The translations under genes were made by a program, and so were the position numbers. Below, in pieces: positions 24,370-33,483 of a stretch of DNA of 64,000 nt; position 1 is the first letter of the stretch, and each line of letters opens with the position of its first letter. The stretch is taken from the NCBI GenBank assembly GCA_002292815.1, contig DBBX01000003.1, positions 1 through 64,000 on the forward strand, written 5' to 3'. The stretch is from Thiotrichaceae bacterium UBA973. Lineage in GTDB: Bacteria > Pseudomonadota > Gammaproteobacteria > Eutrophobiales > Eutrophobiaceae. Below the pieces are notes generated by a model. It was not told the DNA's origin and made no database searches. It saw nothing but the letters and a program-made list of their open reading frames with translations.

Positions 24370-26280
24370 ATGGCTTTAATCACTTTTGGTGAGGTTTCTC
24401 TCGAATTCGGCGATCAACTCATACTCAATAATGTCAGTATGGCAGTGGAGTCGGGCGAGCGTGTCTGTCTGATAGGCCGCAACGGTACCGGTAAATCAAC
24501 CTTGATCAATATTATTGCCGAGAAGATTGAGGCCGATAGCGGTGAAATCATTAAACAATCTCATCTCAGGGTAAGCCAATTAGAACAATCTCTGCCACAG
24601 ACACGAGACATAACGGTACGAGACTATGTGGCTGAAGGGCTCATTCATTTACAATTATTACTCAAAGAGTACGAAGAGCGCTCACATCAATTCGATGATA
24701 CAAATCCAGCCAGCTTACGAGAACTGGAAGACTTACAGCATCAGATCGAAGCCGAGGGTGGCTGGAATATCGATCAACGTGTCGAAACCGTTATATCCGA
24801 TATAAATTTACCAGCTGAGTTAAAGCTTACTCAACTATCAGGTGGTTGGCGACGGCGAGTTGCACTTGGTAAAGCTCTTGTGAGTAACCCGCAATTATTA
24901 TTACTCGATGAACCGACTAACCATCTTGATCTAAGTACTATTGAATGGTTGGAAAATCGTGTGCTCAATTTTAACGGTGCCGTCATCTTTATCACGCATG
25001 ACCGGGCATTCTTGCAAAAACTGGCAACACGCATCATTGAATTGGACCGCGGTAATCTTTCCAGTTGGCCGGGAACCTATCAAGACTACCTAATGAACAA
25101 GGAAAAGGCTCTTGAAGAAGAAGCGAAAGCAAACGCTTTATTCGATAAAAAAGTAGGGGAAGAAGAGGTCTGGATTAGACAAGGCATAAAAGCGCGACGA
25201 ACACGTAATGAAGGCCGAGTGCGTTCTTTAATCAGCATGCGGTCAGAAGTTGCTAAACGCTTAAAACCTCAAAACAAAGCGCGTATTACTATTGAAGAAG
25301 CCGAGCAATCGGGACGTAAGGTGATCGAAGCACACAAAATTTGTCATAGTTATGGTGAACAGAACTTAATCGACAAACTCTCATTAAAAATCATGCGTGG
25401 TGATCGTATTGGTCTGGTGGGTAACAACGGCGTTGGTAAAAGTACTCTGTTAAAAATACTCTTGGGTGAAATCGAACCTACTTCCGGCACGGTAAAGATT
25501 GGTACTAATCTGGAGATTGCTTACTTTGACCAATTACGTCGTAACCTTGATCCAGAGAAAACAATTGCACAGATTGTTGCCGATGGTGGTGACTATATAA
25601 AATTGAATGGTAAAGAACGTCACGTTATCGGTTATTTACGTGGCTTCCTGTTTTCTGCTAAACGGGCAATGACAAAAATAAAAGTGCTATCTGGCGGTGA
25701 GAAAAATCGTGTCATCCTGGCGAAATTATTAACGCGTCCCAGTAACTTATTAGTGTTAGATGAGCCCACTAATGATCTTGATGTTGAAACACTGGAAGTT
25801 CTGGAAGATAGACTCATGGAATACAAGGGAACATTAATTATCGTCACGCACGATCGTGAGTTTCTCGATAACGTCGTCAGCAGTATTCTTGTATTTGAAG
25901 ACTCCGGCACGATTCAAAACTATGCCGGTGGCTTTAGCGATTGGCATCGACACGGCAAACACCTGGCTGAAATGGATAACCCGACAACAGCAAAAGAAAA
26001 AAAGAGCAAATTAATTGACGCTGATAACAAGCAAAGAAGCAATAAAAAACTAAGTTATAAATTAAAACTAGAGCTAGAGAAATTGCCTGCAAAGATAGCG
26101 GCATTAGAAAAGTCTATTTCTGGGTTGGAAGTGAAAACCAGCGCTGCTGACTTTTATGCCACGCCATATGAAGAACAACAACCGATACTTGATGAACTAA
26201 ATATTAGGCATAAAGAATTGGACACAGCTATTCGCCGTTGGGATGAACTTGAAACAATGGCAAAAGAGTTACAAACATAA
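24370..26280 (+). CDS. uup: ABC-F ATPase Uup
   Basis: 636 aa with two ABC domains. Walker A GRNGTGKST (36-44) and GNNGVGKST (351-359), signatures LSGGW (156) and LSGGEKNR (440), Walker [13 protein letters not shown] and LLVLDEPTNDLD. Between them lies the charged inter-domain linker; the C-terminus (about 545-636) is a coiled coil, as in Uup. Uup binds ribosomes and DNA and affects transposon excision and ribosome function. The start is 45 bases after a -10-like TATAAT (24338-24343). The DMT permease gene follows after only 5 bases. Confidence 0.95.
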   Translation: MALITFGEVSLEFGDQLILNNVSMAVESGERVCLIGRNGTGKSTLINIIAEKIEADSGEIIKQSHLRVSQLEQSLPQTRDITVRDYVAEGLIHLQLLLKEYEERSHQFDDTNPASLRELEDLQHQIEAEGGWNIDQRVETVISDINLPAELKLTQLSGGWRRRVALGKALVSNPQLLLLDEPTNHLDLSTIEWLENRVLNFNGAVIFITHDRAFLQKLATRIIELDRGNLSSWPGTYQDYLMNKEKALEEEAKANALFDKKVGEEEVWIRQGIKARRTRNEGRVRSLISMRSEVAKRLKPQNKARITIEEAEQSGRKVIEAHKICHSYGEQNLIDKLSLKIMRGDRIGLVGNNGVGKSTLLKILLGEIEPTSGTVKIGTNLEIAYFDQLRRNLDPEKTIAQIVADGGDYIKLNGKERHVIGYLRGFLFSAKRAMTKIKVLSGGEKNRVILAKLLTRPSNLLVLDEPTNDLDVETLEVLEDRLMEYKGTLIIVTHDREFLDNVVSSILVFEDSGTIQNYAGGFSDWHRHGKHLAEMDNPTTAKEKKSKLIDADNKQRSNKKLSYKLKLELEKLPAKIAALEKSISGLEVKTSAADFYATPYEEQQPILDELNIRHKELDTAIRRWDELETMAKELQT

Positions 26281-26285
26281 TAAAT

Positions 26286-27173
26286 ATGCAGATCGATAGA
26301 CGCTATTTAATTCATGGTCTTTTACCTGCCTTCTTTTCTGCTTGCTGTTTTGCAGTCATGGCAGTCTGCATCAAAATAGCCTCTTCTGAATTACCCGCCG
26401 TTCAATTAGTCTTTCTCCGTAGCATTATTGGCTTAATCATCATCCTGCCCTTTGTCTTGCCGAGAGGTATCGATTTCGTTAAAACCCCAGTATTACATTT
26501 ACACATGCTTCGCGGCTTTATCAGTCTCTGCGCAATGACCTGTTTTTTCTATGCCATATCACATGTCGGACTATCAGAATCAACCTTACTAAATGCCTCG
26601 TCACCATTATTCGTCGGTCTGTTAGCTTTTTCAATACTCAAAGAGAAAGTCACTAAACATAGTGCCGTAGCCTTAGTCGTTGGTTTTATTGGTGTATGTT
26701 TTATATTAAAACCCGGTACGATATTATTTACATTCGCCGCATTGATTGGATTATGTTCTGGTTTTTTTATTGCCTGCGCAAAAATATTAGTTCGCTATAT
26801 GGCAAACACAGAACCCGTCTTGCGCACTGTTTTTTACTTCAGTATTTTTTCAACTATTTATTCAAGCATATTGATGATCTGGTTTTGGCAGACGCCAACG
26901 ATGTTTGATGTGTCGATCATGGTGCTCGCAGCTATCTGTGCTACCGGCGGGCAAACACTACTGACCTATTCCTTTACACATAATGAAGCAGTAACAGTAG
27001 CACCATTTACCTACGTAACTGTAATGATGGCGACGTTATTCGGCTGGATCGGTTGGCATGAATTGCCGGATGTCGGCTCTAGCGTTGGAGCAATTCTAAT
27101 TATTGGTTCTTGTTTGTCTCTGACAATTCAGGGCAAGTTGCCTAATCCATGGAAACAAAAACCGCCTGAATAA
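26286..27173 (+). CDS. DMT-superfamily EamA transporter
   Basis: 295 aa with ten hydrophobic segments in two five-helix EamA repeats. The first repeat carries LVFLRSIIGLIIILPF and the second ends in ATLFGWIGWHELPDVGSSVG. Inner-membrane metabolite exporter of unknown substrate. It starts 5 bases after the uup stop, so the two are co-transcribed, although their functions have no obvious link. Family members include amino-acid and nucleotide-sugar exporters. A strong hairpin at 27233-27258 ends the operon. Confidence 0.88.
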   Translation: MQIDRRYLIHGLLPAFFSACCFAVMAVCIKIASSELPAVQLVFLRSIIGLIIILPFVLPRGIDFVKTPVLHLHMLRGFISLCAMTCFFYAISHVGLSESTLLNASSPLFVGLLAFSILKEKVTKHSAVALVVGFIGVCFILKPGTILFTFAALIGLCSGFFIACAKILVRYMANTEPVLRTVFYFSIFSTIYSSILMIWFWQTPTMFDVSIMVLAAICATGGQTLLTYSFTHNEAVTVAPFTYVTVMMATLFGWIGWHELPDVGSSVGAILIIGSCLSLTIQGKLPNPWKQKPPE

Positions 27174-27232
27174 CAGATAGCATTCTGTTCTTAGCTAATA
27201 CTTTATACGTCTAGAAATTAAGCTGAGAAGGA

Positions 27233-27258
27233 AAACCAAAGGCGATAGCCTTTGGTTT
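27233..27258 (+). terminator. Terminator after uup-permease operon
   Basis: AAACCAAAGGC, GATA tetraloop, GCCTTTGGTTT: an 11-bp perfect stem lying between convergent genes. The T tail is short on both strands, so it may serve both directions. Confidence 0.75.
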
Positions 27259-27277
27259 GTCCTGCTTAAACGCCTCG

Positions 27278-27445
27278 TTATGTCTCGTCTGTTGTTGCCG
27301 CTTTATCGTCGCTGCCCGTTAAAGCTTCAGCGGCCGGCGGCTGACTATCGACTGATTTTGCTTTTTGCAGGCGCTTCTCTTCCTTCTTTTTCTTTTTCGC
27401 TATTTCTTTCTGGCGCTTTTCATATGAGTAATTGGGTTTAGCCAT
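27278..27445 (-). CDS. Conserved Lys-rich micro-protein (55 aa)
   Basis: A short frame beginning MAKPNYSYEKRQKEIAKKKK and continuing KEEKRLQKAK, then an acidic Ala/Thr/Asp tail. The start MAKPNYSxEKRQxExAKKKKKEEK is a recognisable, widely conserved small proteobacterial protein of unknown function. The charged helix suggests RNA or ribosome association, but that is only composition. AGAGAAA lies upstream of the ATG. It would be missed by length cut-offs. Confidence 0.75.
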   Translation of the reverse strand: MAKPNYSYEKRQKEIAKKKKKEEKRLQKAKSVDSQPPAAEALTGSDDKAATTDET

Positions 27446-27540
27446 TCGTTTTCTCTTCTATATAATTAGGATTGGTGCAGTTAAAACACAGCATATTTCA
27501 ACTGATTGCGCTCTTCTGCATGGTAGTTTAACAGACATAG

Positions 27541-27888
27541 TTAGTTTTGGTTAAGACCAAGTTCCTTCTGCTTTTTCTTGGTTAGGCCTAAAGAAACAAT
27601 GCGGCAAGATTCTTTGAGATAATATTCAAGTCCATCATCCTCAGTAACCGGCATATCGAACCATTGCATCCACTTCATTCCGCGAAAAGAAAAGTAAGGC
27701 GCTGGCCGATAACCGCGCTCGTCACTGAGAAAAAGAAAATAGAACTCAGACGTTTTAAATAAGAATGCAGGTTTATCAGACTTTTTTCCGCCTCCAATTG
27801 CACATACCTTTCCCCTACTTTCTACACATGTGAACCTCCCCACTGAATAACGTATGCAGTGAGCGGCTACAGGCGCTTGTTCGGGCAT
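27541..27888 (-). CDS. MmcQ/YjbR-like protein
   Basis: 115 aa. The C-terminal two thirds match the MmcQ/YjbR pattern of CyaY-like-fold proteins: GYRPAPYFSFRGMKWMQWFD, then LEYYLKESCRIVSLGLTKKKQKELGL. The N-terminal strand pair (FTCVESRGKVCAIGGG, PAFLFKTS) is shortened compared with family members of about 120 residues. Function unknown; DNA binding was suggested for family members. It overlaps no neighbour and sits 8 bases after the thioredoxin-like gene, so it likely belongs to that operon. Confidence 0.6.
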   Translation of the reverse strand: MPEQAPVAAHCIRYSVGRFTCVESRGKVCAIGGGKKSDKPAFLFKTSEFYFLFLSDERGYRPAPYFSFRGMKWMQWFDMPVTEDDGLEYYLKESCRIVSLGLTKKKQKELGLNQN

Positions 27889-27896
27889 GTTTTATT

Positions 27897-28139
27897 TCAC
27901 TGGGTCATTAACAACCACTCTTTTATTCTGTTCTTATCGGGAACAGATCCTGAGTGCATCAGGCGGTTGTCTATAACCACTGCCGGCGTGCTCATTACAC
28001 CATGCTTGAGTATGACTTCGGGACTAGACTCCTTGATGACACGAACCGGAATTCCACAATCATTGGCAACCGCCTGAATAAGTTCAGCGGTCTTAACGCA
28101 TTTTGCACACCCACTACCAAGCACTTCAATTTCTTTCAA
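27897..28139 (-). CDS. Thioredoxin-like small redox protein (CxxC)
   Basis: 80 aa thioredoxin-fold protein of the redox-active disulfide protein 2 type: GSGCAKCVKTAELI (C11, C14) and the cis-proline loop GVMSTPAVVID. Short enough to be only the core fold. Genes of this type commonly follow ArsP-like permease genes, as here (9-base gap), where they may reduce the substrate or metalloid. The MmcQ/YjbR-like gene follows. Cytosolic. Confidence 0.85.
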   Translation of the reverse strand: MKEIEVLGSGCAKCVKTAELIQAVANDCGIPVRVIKESSPEVILKHGVMSTPAVVIDNRLMHSGSVPDKNRIKEWLLMTQ

Positions 28140-28148
28140 GAATCCCCC

Positions 28149-29132
28149 TCATAACACATAGATTATATTTATTAGCCACCCGACCAGCGTGAATGACATC
28201 AGCAAGAGCATAAAAATAATAACAAGTAACTTCCATGTCATCACCTGCTTTAACAAGATAAATTCTGGAAAACTCGCTGCAACAGTACTCATGCAAAATG
28301 CCAGTGTTGTCCCCAGCGGGAGTCCCTTTAGGATTAAACTTTCCATCACAGGAATAACGCCAGTGGCATTTGAATAAAGAGGAATTCCAGCTAGGACTGC
28401 CATTGGCACAGACCACCATTGCCCGTTCCCCAAATTATCTGCAAACCATAAGTCGGGCACAAAACCATGTAATGCTGCGCCTAAACCAACACCAATAAGC
28501 ACCCACTTCCAAACACGATTTAAAATATCCAACAACTCTACTTTAGCGAAATCATGTCGCTCTCTAAACGAAAGCTTAGGTCTGATGCTGAGCTCGCCAT
28601 CAGAAAACGCCGCTGTTTGATATGCCTTTAGCGCAAAAGGTTGCAGCAGTTGTTCGGCACGAATAAGGTCAAGAAAAACTCCACCCGCTATCCCGATGGC
28701 CATTCCAACCAATACATAAATAATAGTTATTTCCAATCCTACCAAACTCAATAACAGCAATACTGCCACCTCATTAATGAGTGGTGAGGTTAAAAGAAAT
28801 GACATTGTAATACCGACAGGTATCCCTGCAGATGTGAAGCCAAGAAAAACCGGTATGCTAGAACAGGAACAAAAGGGCGTTATAGCTCCGAATGTTGCCC
28901 CCATGAGATAGCCAAGATATTTATTATTTTTTGCCAAATAATCACGCACCCTCTCAACATTTAGTGATGCGCGAATAAGAGCAATAATATAGATCATCAA
29001 GACTAGCAGGAAAAATATCTTTGTTGTATCTTCGATAAAGAAGTGAACCGCTCCGCCTAGTTTTGAATCCGGCATGAAACCAAATATTGAGTAAGCGAGC
29101 CAATCAGCTAATATTGTGAAAATGGATAACAT
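28149..29132 (-). CDS. Predicted permease, ArsP_1 family
   Basis: 327 aa with about eight membrane segments and the duplicated family motif. The first copy is FGAITPFCSCSSIPVFLGFT, with the CSCSS stretch typical of the family, and the second is GVIPVMESLILKGLPLGTTL. A hydrophilic loop (about 165-210) splits the halves. ArsP-type permeases export organoarsenicals such as methylarsenite; other members have unknown substrates. It is the first gene of an operon with the thioredoxin-like and MmcQ/YjbR-like genes. No ArsR-like regulator gene or arsenate reductase is near. Confidence 0.85.
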   Translation of the reverse strand: MLSIFTILADWLAYSIFGFMPDSKLGGAVHFFIEDTTKIFFLLVLMIYIIALIRASLNVERVRDYLAKNNKYLGYLMGATFGAITPFCSCSSIPVFLGFTSAGIPVGITMSFLLTSPLINEVAVLLLLSLVGLEITIIYVLVGMAIGIAGGVFLDLIRAEQLLQPFALKAYQTAAFSDGELSIRPKLSFRERHDFAKVELLDILNRVWKWVLIGVGLGAALHGFVPDLWFADNLGNGQWWSVPMAVLAGIPLYSNATGVIPVMESLILKGLPLGTTLAFCMSTVAASFPEFILLKQVMTWKLLVIIFMLLLMSFTLVGWLINIIYVL

Positions 29133-29398
29133 AACGCCTCTTGAGTATTGACTAACTGTATCTTAAGGGACACTACCTGTCCGCTAAAGCACTATAGATT
29201 TTTTACAATGAAGTTCATGTAAACCTTATTGTTCCAAACAGGTATTGCAATCAACAGATTATAGTAGCTCTATCCAGTCCAGAGTGTCCACTTGAACTAT
29301 AGACCATACGAATATCGCATTTGTCATGTCACTCAATTGCCTACAGGAATGCAAGTAAGGGCATGAACAGGAACATAGCTCCTTAATGGTAAATAACC

Positions 29399-30403
29399 CT
29401 ATTCATATAGAGTTCTATTCAATAACATATCAATAAACTGTTGTTTGACCTGTTCCGATGCAGCTCGATAATTATCGAATTTCACATGCTGACTAGAGTC
29501 ATCTAGATTCATTTCTATTCCCCATAAAGGTATAATGCCAATCGGGTTCATCGAATAACGCACATCACCTAAAACCTCAGGTCTTCCTGGATATTGGCTT
29601 ACAAAATTATCAGAAAAGATTTCAAAGCGTTGAATGTCTTCGACTAGCTGAGAATTAGTATCTAGCTCTGGAAACGTTTGTGACATATCAAATTGTTTTA
29701 TTGAATTACCTTGATAGATGCGCTTTGATAAACCTACTCGTACTGCATCTATGTAAAATGTATTTTTTGATAAGTACACTGATCGCCATAGTAAGGAATT
29801 ACCAATGGTCGGTTTTACTATTATCTTTTCAATCGTGTGACCGCGTTGTGCAGCCAACTCAATTATCGAATTTTCTGCGCGATTCATTTGAAAAAGTGCA
29901 AACAATAAATAACAACCTGCTAATAAAATACCAATACGACTAAAGCTTGGTCTGAGTTTTTTATATCCAGCGATGATTGCGGCTATTAATATAATCGTGA
30001 ATACAGGATCAACAATAGAAATAATATGCCATGAGATTCGTGTATCGATGAGCGGCCATAATAAATTGGTGCCATAACTGGTACAGGCATCGATAAAACC
30101 ACTTAATAGATAACCCATACAACAATAAAGATATAGATAAGCTACAGGTAGTTTATTGCGCAAAAACGGCCACAATAATAAAAAGGCAATGCCTGCACCA
30201 ATAGGAATGAAGAATATTGAATGGGTGAAGTGACGATGAAACTCCAGAGACAATAATGGATCAGCAGATGAACGAATCAAGATATCAGCATCCGCAATGA
30301 CACCGGCAACTAGTCCAATAATTGTCGCTAAACGAACGTGCTCTTTTTTAGCGACAGATTGAGCCAGCGCTGCACCTAAAACACCTTGTGTCACTATATC
30401 CAT
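29399..30403 (-). CDS. YdjM-type membrane-bound metal-dependent hydrolase-like protein
   Basis: 334 aa. The N-terminal membrane domain (DUF457/YdjM type) has DIVTQGVLGAAL, DADIL, HRHFTHSIFF and SGFIDACTSYGTNLLWPL, giving the D, H, HxxxTHS and D pattern of the family. After five to six membrane helices a soluble C-terminal half (about 190-334) follows. E. coli YdjM is SOS-induced; the biochemical activity is unknown. It is 7 bases after the fructosamine-kinase-type gene, so it belongs to the same operon. Confidence 0.82.
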   Translation of the reverse strand: MDIVTQGVLGAALAQSVAKKEHVRLATIIGLVAGVIADADILIRSSADPLLSLEFHRHFTHSIFFIPIGAGIAFLLLWPFLRNKLPVAYLYLYCCMGYLLSGFIDACTSYGTNLLWPLIDTRISWHIISIVDPVFTIILIAAIIAGYKKLRPSFSRIGILLAGCYLLFALFQMNRAENSIIELAAQRGHTIEKIIVKPTIGNSLLWRSVYLSKNTFYIDAVRVGLSKRIYQGNSIKQFDMSQTFPELDTNSQLVEDIQRFEIFSDNFVSQYPGRPEVLGDVRYSMNPIGIIPLWGIEMNLDDSSQHVKFDNYRAASEQVKQQFIDMLLNRTLYE

Positions 30404-30410
30404 TGAGACT

Positions 30411-31286
30411 TTATATTAGGCTATCCATTGTCGCGATACAGCTTCGATAATAATTGTAACCAAATAAAATGAAGTGATTCATTTCATGATACAAACGATA
30501 CAAGCTAATGCGTTGTTCCGAACCATCCTCTAGCGGCCAGACTTCTGCATAAGCCGCTTCGCACTTGCTATCGAAACCACCAAACATTCGCATCATACCT
30601 ATCTCTGCTTCACGATGACCATAATAGCTGGCCGGATCAAAGATAACCGGCTGACCCTGCTCGTTCGCAGCTGCGTTTCCCGACCATAAATCGCCATGCA
30701 AAAGCACAGCGGGTTCTTCGATATCACCTAGTAATGACTCCAGCCGAGACATCAGTTTTTCACCCTTTGCTAATAAGGGATCGTTTTTATCGGTAATCAT
30801 TGCCAGTCGTTTTAATTGCATGCCTAGTCGTTGATCCCGCCAGAATGACAGCCAATCATCTTGCCAGCTATTAATTTGCTTACTGATGCCAAGATAATTA
30901 TCTTTATCAAAACCAAATCGTTCTGCTTTTGTCGCTGTATGCAATTCGGCCAGACTACGGCCCATTTGCTCTTGCCAATCGGCAGCTGGCGCACCTTCAA
31001 TAAATGTTTCTATCACAATAAAGTCATCACTACAGGCTATGGGTTTTGGAACATGAATAACGTCAGGTTCAGCTAACAGTAATAATGCATCGTATTCGGT
31101 TTCAAATAATCCCGGACGGGTTTTTGATTCAGGGTTTGTTTTTACAAAAAACTGACGACCATCTCTTAATGTCACAATTTGGCTATTATTAATACAACCA
31201 CCCTGTGCTGTTTTGCTCTCAGCAAACGCTGCCTTTTGCTCCGTGCTGGATGAGATTGCCGCTTCAACACGTGACTGAACCGTCAT
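30411..31286 (-). CDS. Fructosamine/ribulosamine kinase family protein
   Basis: 291 aa aminoglycoside-phosphotransferase-like kinase: GGCINNSQIVTLRDGRQFFV, the catalytic HGDLWSGN (197-204) and the metal-binding FDPASYYGHREAEIGM (D217). The family phosphorylates ketoamine adducts on protein lysines so that they fall apart. Bacterial members prefer ribulosamines and erythrulosamines. The overlapping upstream gene is a low-molecular-weight phosphatase, matching the known pairing in which the phosphatase removes a 5-phosphate before the kinase acts. The ATGA overlap (31283-31286) implies translational coupling. Confidence 0.9.
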   Translation of the reverse strand: MTVQSRVEAAISSSTEQKAAFAESKTAQGGCINNSQIVTLRDGRQFFVKTNPESKTRPGLFETEYDALLLLAEPDVIHVPKPIACSDDFIVIETFIEGAPAADWQEQMGRSLAELHTATKAERFGFDKDNYLGISKQINSWQDDWLSFWRDQRLGMQLKRLAMITDKNDPLLAKGEKLMSRLESLLGDIEEPAVLLHGDLWSGNAAANEQGQPVIFDPASYYGHREAEIGMMRMFGGFDSKCEAAYAEVWPLEDGSEQRISLYRLYHEMNHFILFGYNYYRSCIATMDSLI

Positions 31287-31780
31287 TTGTTATTTAATAT
31301 TTCAAGACAATGGGACATCATCATTGGACAAGCAGATTCGATCATATCTATCACTTTCTCAAATCCAGTATTGCCACCGTAGTAAGGATCGGGAACTGAA
31401 GGCGCATCATAATTATCTGAATATCCGTCAATAAAAGAACCTAATAAACGGAGGTGTTGTTGTGGACCTCCTGCCAGAGATTCCAATTCAATTAGATTGT
31501 CTGTGTCCATCGCTACAATCAGATCAAAAGTATCGATATCTTGTTCCGTCACTTTGCGTGCAAGAGATTTAAGGTGATAGCCTCGTTTTTTAGCTACCTC
31601 ACGCATGCGAACATCAGCAGGTTCTCCTGTGTGATAGGCAATGGTGCCTGCTGAGTCCAGATGAAATTGATCGGCGTTGCCATTATGTTCAACATAATGT
31701 TGAAAAACGCCCTCGCCTGTTGGTGAACGACAGATATTGCCCATACATACAAAAAGAACTGATATTTTAGGTTTTCCCAT
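31283..31780 (-). CDS. Low-molecular-weight protein tyrosine phosphatase family, probable ribulosamine-5-phosphatase
   Basis: 165 aa. Active site CMGNICRS (C12, R18) and the general acid in DPYYGG (D131), as in the LMW-PTP family. Inference from the overlapping kinase gene: in bacteria and plants such pairs act in repair of proteins glycated by ribose-5-phosphate, with the phosphatase giving ribulosamine for the kinase. A role on phosphotyrosine cannot be excluded. The two genes overlap by 4 bases. Confidence 0.88.
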   Translation of the reverse strand: MGKPKISVLFVCMGNICRSPTGEGVFQHYVEHNGNADQFHLDSAGTIAYHTGEPADVRMREVAKKRGYHLKSLARKVTEQDIDTFDLIVAMDTDNLIELESLAGGPQQHLRLLGSFIDGYSDNYDAPSVPDPYYGGNTGFEKVIDMIESACPMMMSHCLEILNNK

Positions 31781-31834
31781 ATTTAGTTATTATTCGTATA
31801 GGCTAAAGATATATCGATTATGTTCAACGCAGAG

Positions 31835-32290
31835 TTACAAGTAGATTGTATCTGCTTGGTCTTGCTCTTTCGGCATCACCGGACATTCTAGTGAGGCACT
31901 GCAAGGAAAGGCTGCTCTTAGAGCAGCTGACACCAAACCACCAGCAGCGTTGTGTAGCACGTCTGGGTGGGCCTCCAAAAACTTAACAACGATAACAACA
32001 AGTTTCCCTACACTAATACCCTCTGGCCTACAAAAAATTGGCTCTACAAGCCCTGATTTTGTATAGGCATGATGGGTGTCTGCTGCTGATTGAAGATAGC
32101 CAAAACATAAGTTTGTATCTGATGAGTTATAATTAGCATCTCCGTTCGCTCCCTTTATAGCTTCCTTACACTTGCTTAGTAATTGATCCCCGTCTAGATA
32201 CGAATCAGCAGCATAAATAGGCATTGATAGATTCAGCAGTAAGAAAGCTAATATTATTCTTTTCATGTGTGGTTCGTAGTTAGTGTCCAT
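31835..32290 (-). CDS. Secreted Rap1a/Tai-like protein
   Basis: The mature chain after signal peptide MKRIILAFLLLNLSMPIYA has the Rap1a/Tai pattern. It has LDGDQLLSKCKEA, LCFGYLQSAADTHH, FCRPEGISVGKLVVIVVKFL, an HPDVLHNAAGG helix and the AFPCS end, with paired cysteines. Rap1a/Tai proteins are periplasmic immunity proteins against type VI amidase effectors; many family members are orphans. The first ATG (32290) overlaps the stop of the DUF2288 gene (TAATG); the signal peptide starts at codon 8. No effector or T6SS gene is present. Confidence 0.7.
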   Translation of the reverse strand: MDTNYEPHMKRIILAFLLLNLSMPIYAADSYLDGDQLLSKCKEAIKGANGDANYNSSDTNLCFGYLQSAADTHHAYTKSGLVEPIFCRPEGISVGKLVVIVVKFLEAHPDVLHNAAGGLVSAALRAAFPCSASLECPVMPKEQDQADTIYL

Positions 32291-32607
32291 TAATCAACGA
32301 TGGGCTGGACTAAAACCCAAGGCTTAATCACTACAGCCCAGACTGTCACATTGCTTTCATGCCATGCACTCGCCTGCTCATCACTGACATTGCCAACCAA
32401 GCCGTCTTTCATCCAGTCTTCGAATTGAGTTTTGTCGTCGTTGGATAATACCGTGGCTACTTTGATTAAATCTATTTTATGCGAGACATAGATCGCCATT
32501 CCTTTAGCAAAGAAAGGTAATAAATCACTCCATGCCATTTTAGAGGTTTCCCGGTTAATTTTATGCAACAGGTTCTCACCTGTTTCTTCATTACTGTTTT
32601 CTGTCAT
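32290..32607 (-). CDS. DUF2288 family protein
   Basis: 105 aa soluble protein with the DUF2288 pattern: KINRETSKMAWSDLLPFFAK, GMAIYVSHKIDLIKVA, FEDWMKDGLVGNVSDEQASAW and the end WAVVIKPWVLVQ. The family is common in Gamma- and Betaproteobacteria and uncharacterised. It overlaps the Rap1a/Tai-like gene by one base (TAATG), suggesting one transcript. The divergent neighbour is the NYN nuclease gene. Confidence 0.85.
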   Translation of the reverse strand: MTENSNEETGENLLHKINRETSKMAWSDLLPFFAKGMAIYVSHKIDLIKVATVLSNDDKTQFEDWMKDGLVGNVSDEQASAWHESNVTVWAVVIKPWVLVQPIVD

Positions 32608-32838
32608 CTCAATACAATCAAATTTGAATTATGTTGTTGATTATAACGACAAGGGAACTGTTATAGAAATCACAATTCTCCTGCCAGGTTATTGATTTAT
32701 CTCTGGCATATAGATTAAATCATGGTCGTTGTTTTCGAGTGATAATCGATAAACACTTTTGCTAAAATCCATAAATAATTCAACAAAGTGATACATAAAT
32801 TGCGATAATATCAGATAAATAATGAATTAAGGCTTTAC

Positions 32839-33387
32839 ATGAACGATATAAAAGAAGTTCCCAACGAACCTGAAAATATAGTTATCTCCCAAACTGTTGC
32901 CATTTTAGTAGACGGCAACAATATAGAGCGCAGCATTCACACAGAAGCAAATGACACCAATACCATGCTCAACTTTGATGCATTGATACCAAAATTATTG
33001 GTTAATCGTGGGCTCAGCCGTCTGGTTTACTTTCGGGAAGGAAAACACATTTCAAATAAACTTCAGGAACGTTTACATAATTTTTATCATGGCTCAGTTC
33101 GACCTTGTCATAAAAGCGCAGATATCCCACTTTCGATTAATGCCATCCAATTAGCCAATAAAGTTGACACCATTATTATCATGTCTGGTGATTCTGACTA
33201 TATAGAACTGGTTAGACATCTAAAATCAGAAGGCGTGCGCGTAGAAATAGCCGCAGTAGCAAGCACAACTTCGAGATTTATAGTTGAAGAAGCGGACCAT
33301 TTCCATGAGATAACCAAGGAAGACTGGTTTACACTGCCCCCGAAAAAACCACAAAAACGACGCAATAAAAAAGCAGACGCCTCTTAA
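32839..33387 (+). CDS. NYN-domain (LabA/DUF88-like) nuclease
   Basis: 182 aa PIN-like NYN domain with conserved acidic residues in AILVDGNNIE (D25) and IIMSGDSDY (D118, D120), plus LVYFREGKH. Such domains are predicted RNases that act on structured RNA. The C-terminal tail (PPKKPQKRRNKKAD) is basic and could bind RNA. It is the first gene of a plus-strand group with two small genes, spaced 96 and 35 bases. Target RNA unknown. Confidence 0.82.
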   Translation: MNDIKEVPNEPENIVISQTVAILVDGNNIERSIHTEANDTNTMLNFDALIPKLLVNRGLSRLVYFREGKHISNKLQERLHNFYHGSVRPCHKSADIPLSINAIQLANKVDTIIIMSGDSDYIELVRHLKSEGVRVEIAAVASTTSRFIVEEADHFHEITKEDWFTLPPKKPQKRRNKKADAS

Positions 33388-33483
33388 CGAAAAGCTATTG
33401 TTATCTGTTGATCTGGATCAACGTACTGCTGACAAATTATTTACATAATAATCTTATATTTAATCAATTAGGAGACGACAATA

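Noticed and set aside
29133..29398. MerR-type promoter dyad upstream of the ArsP-like gene
   Set aside because: No convincing -35 box or dyad at the 19-20 bp spacing expected for MerR targets.
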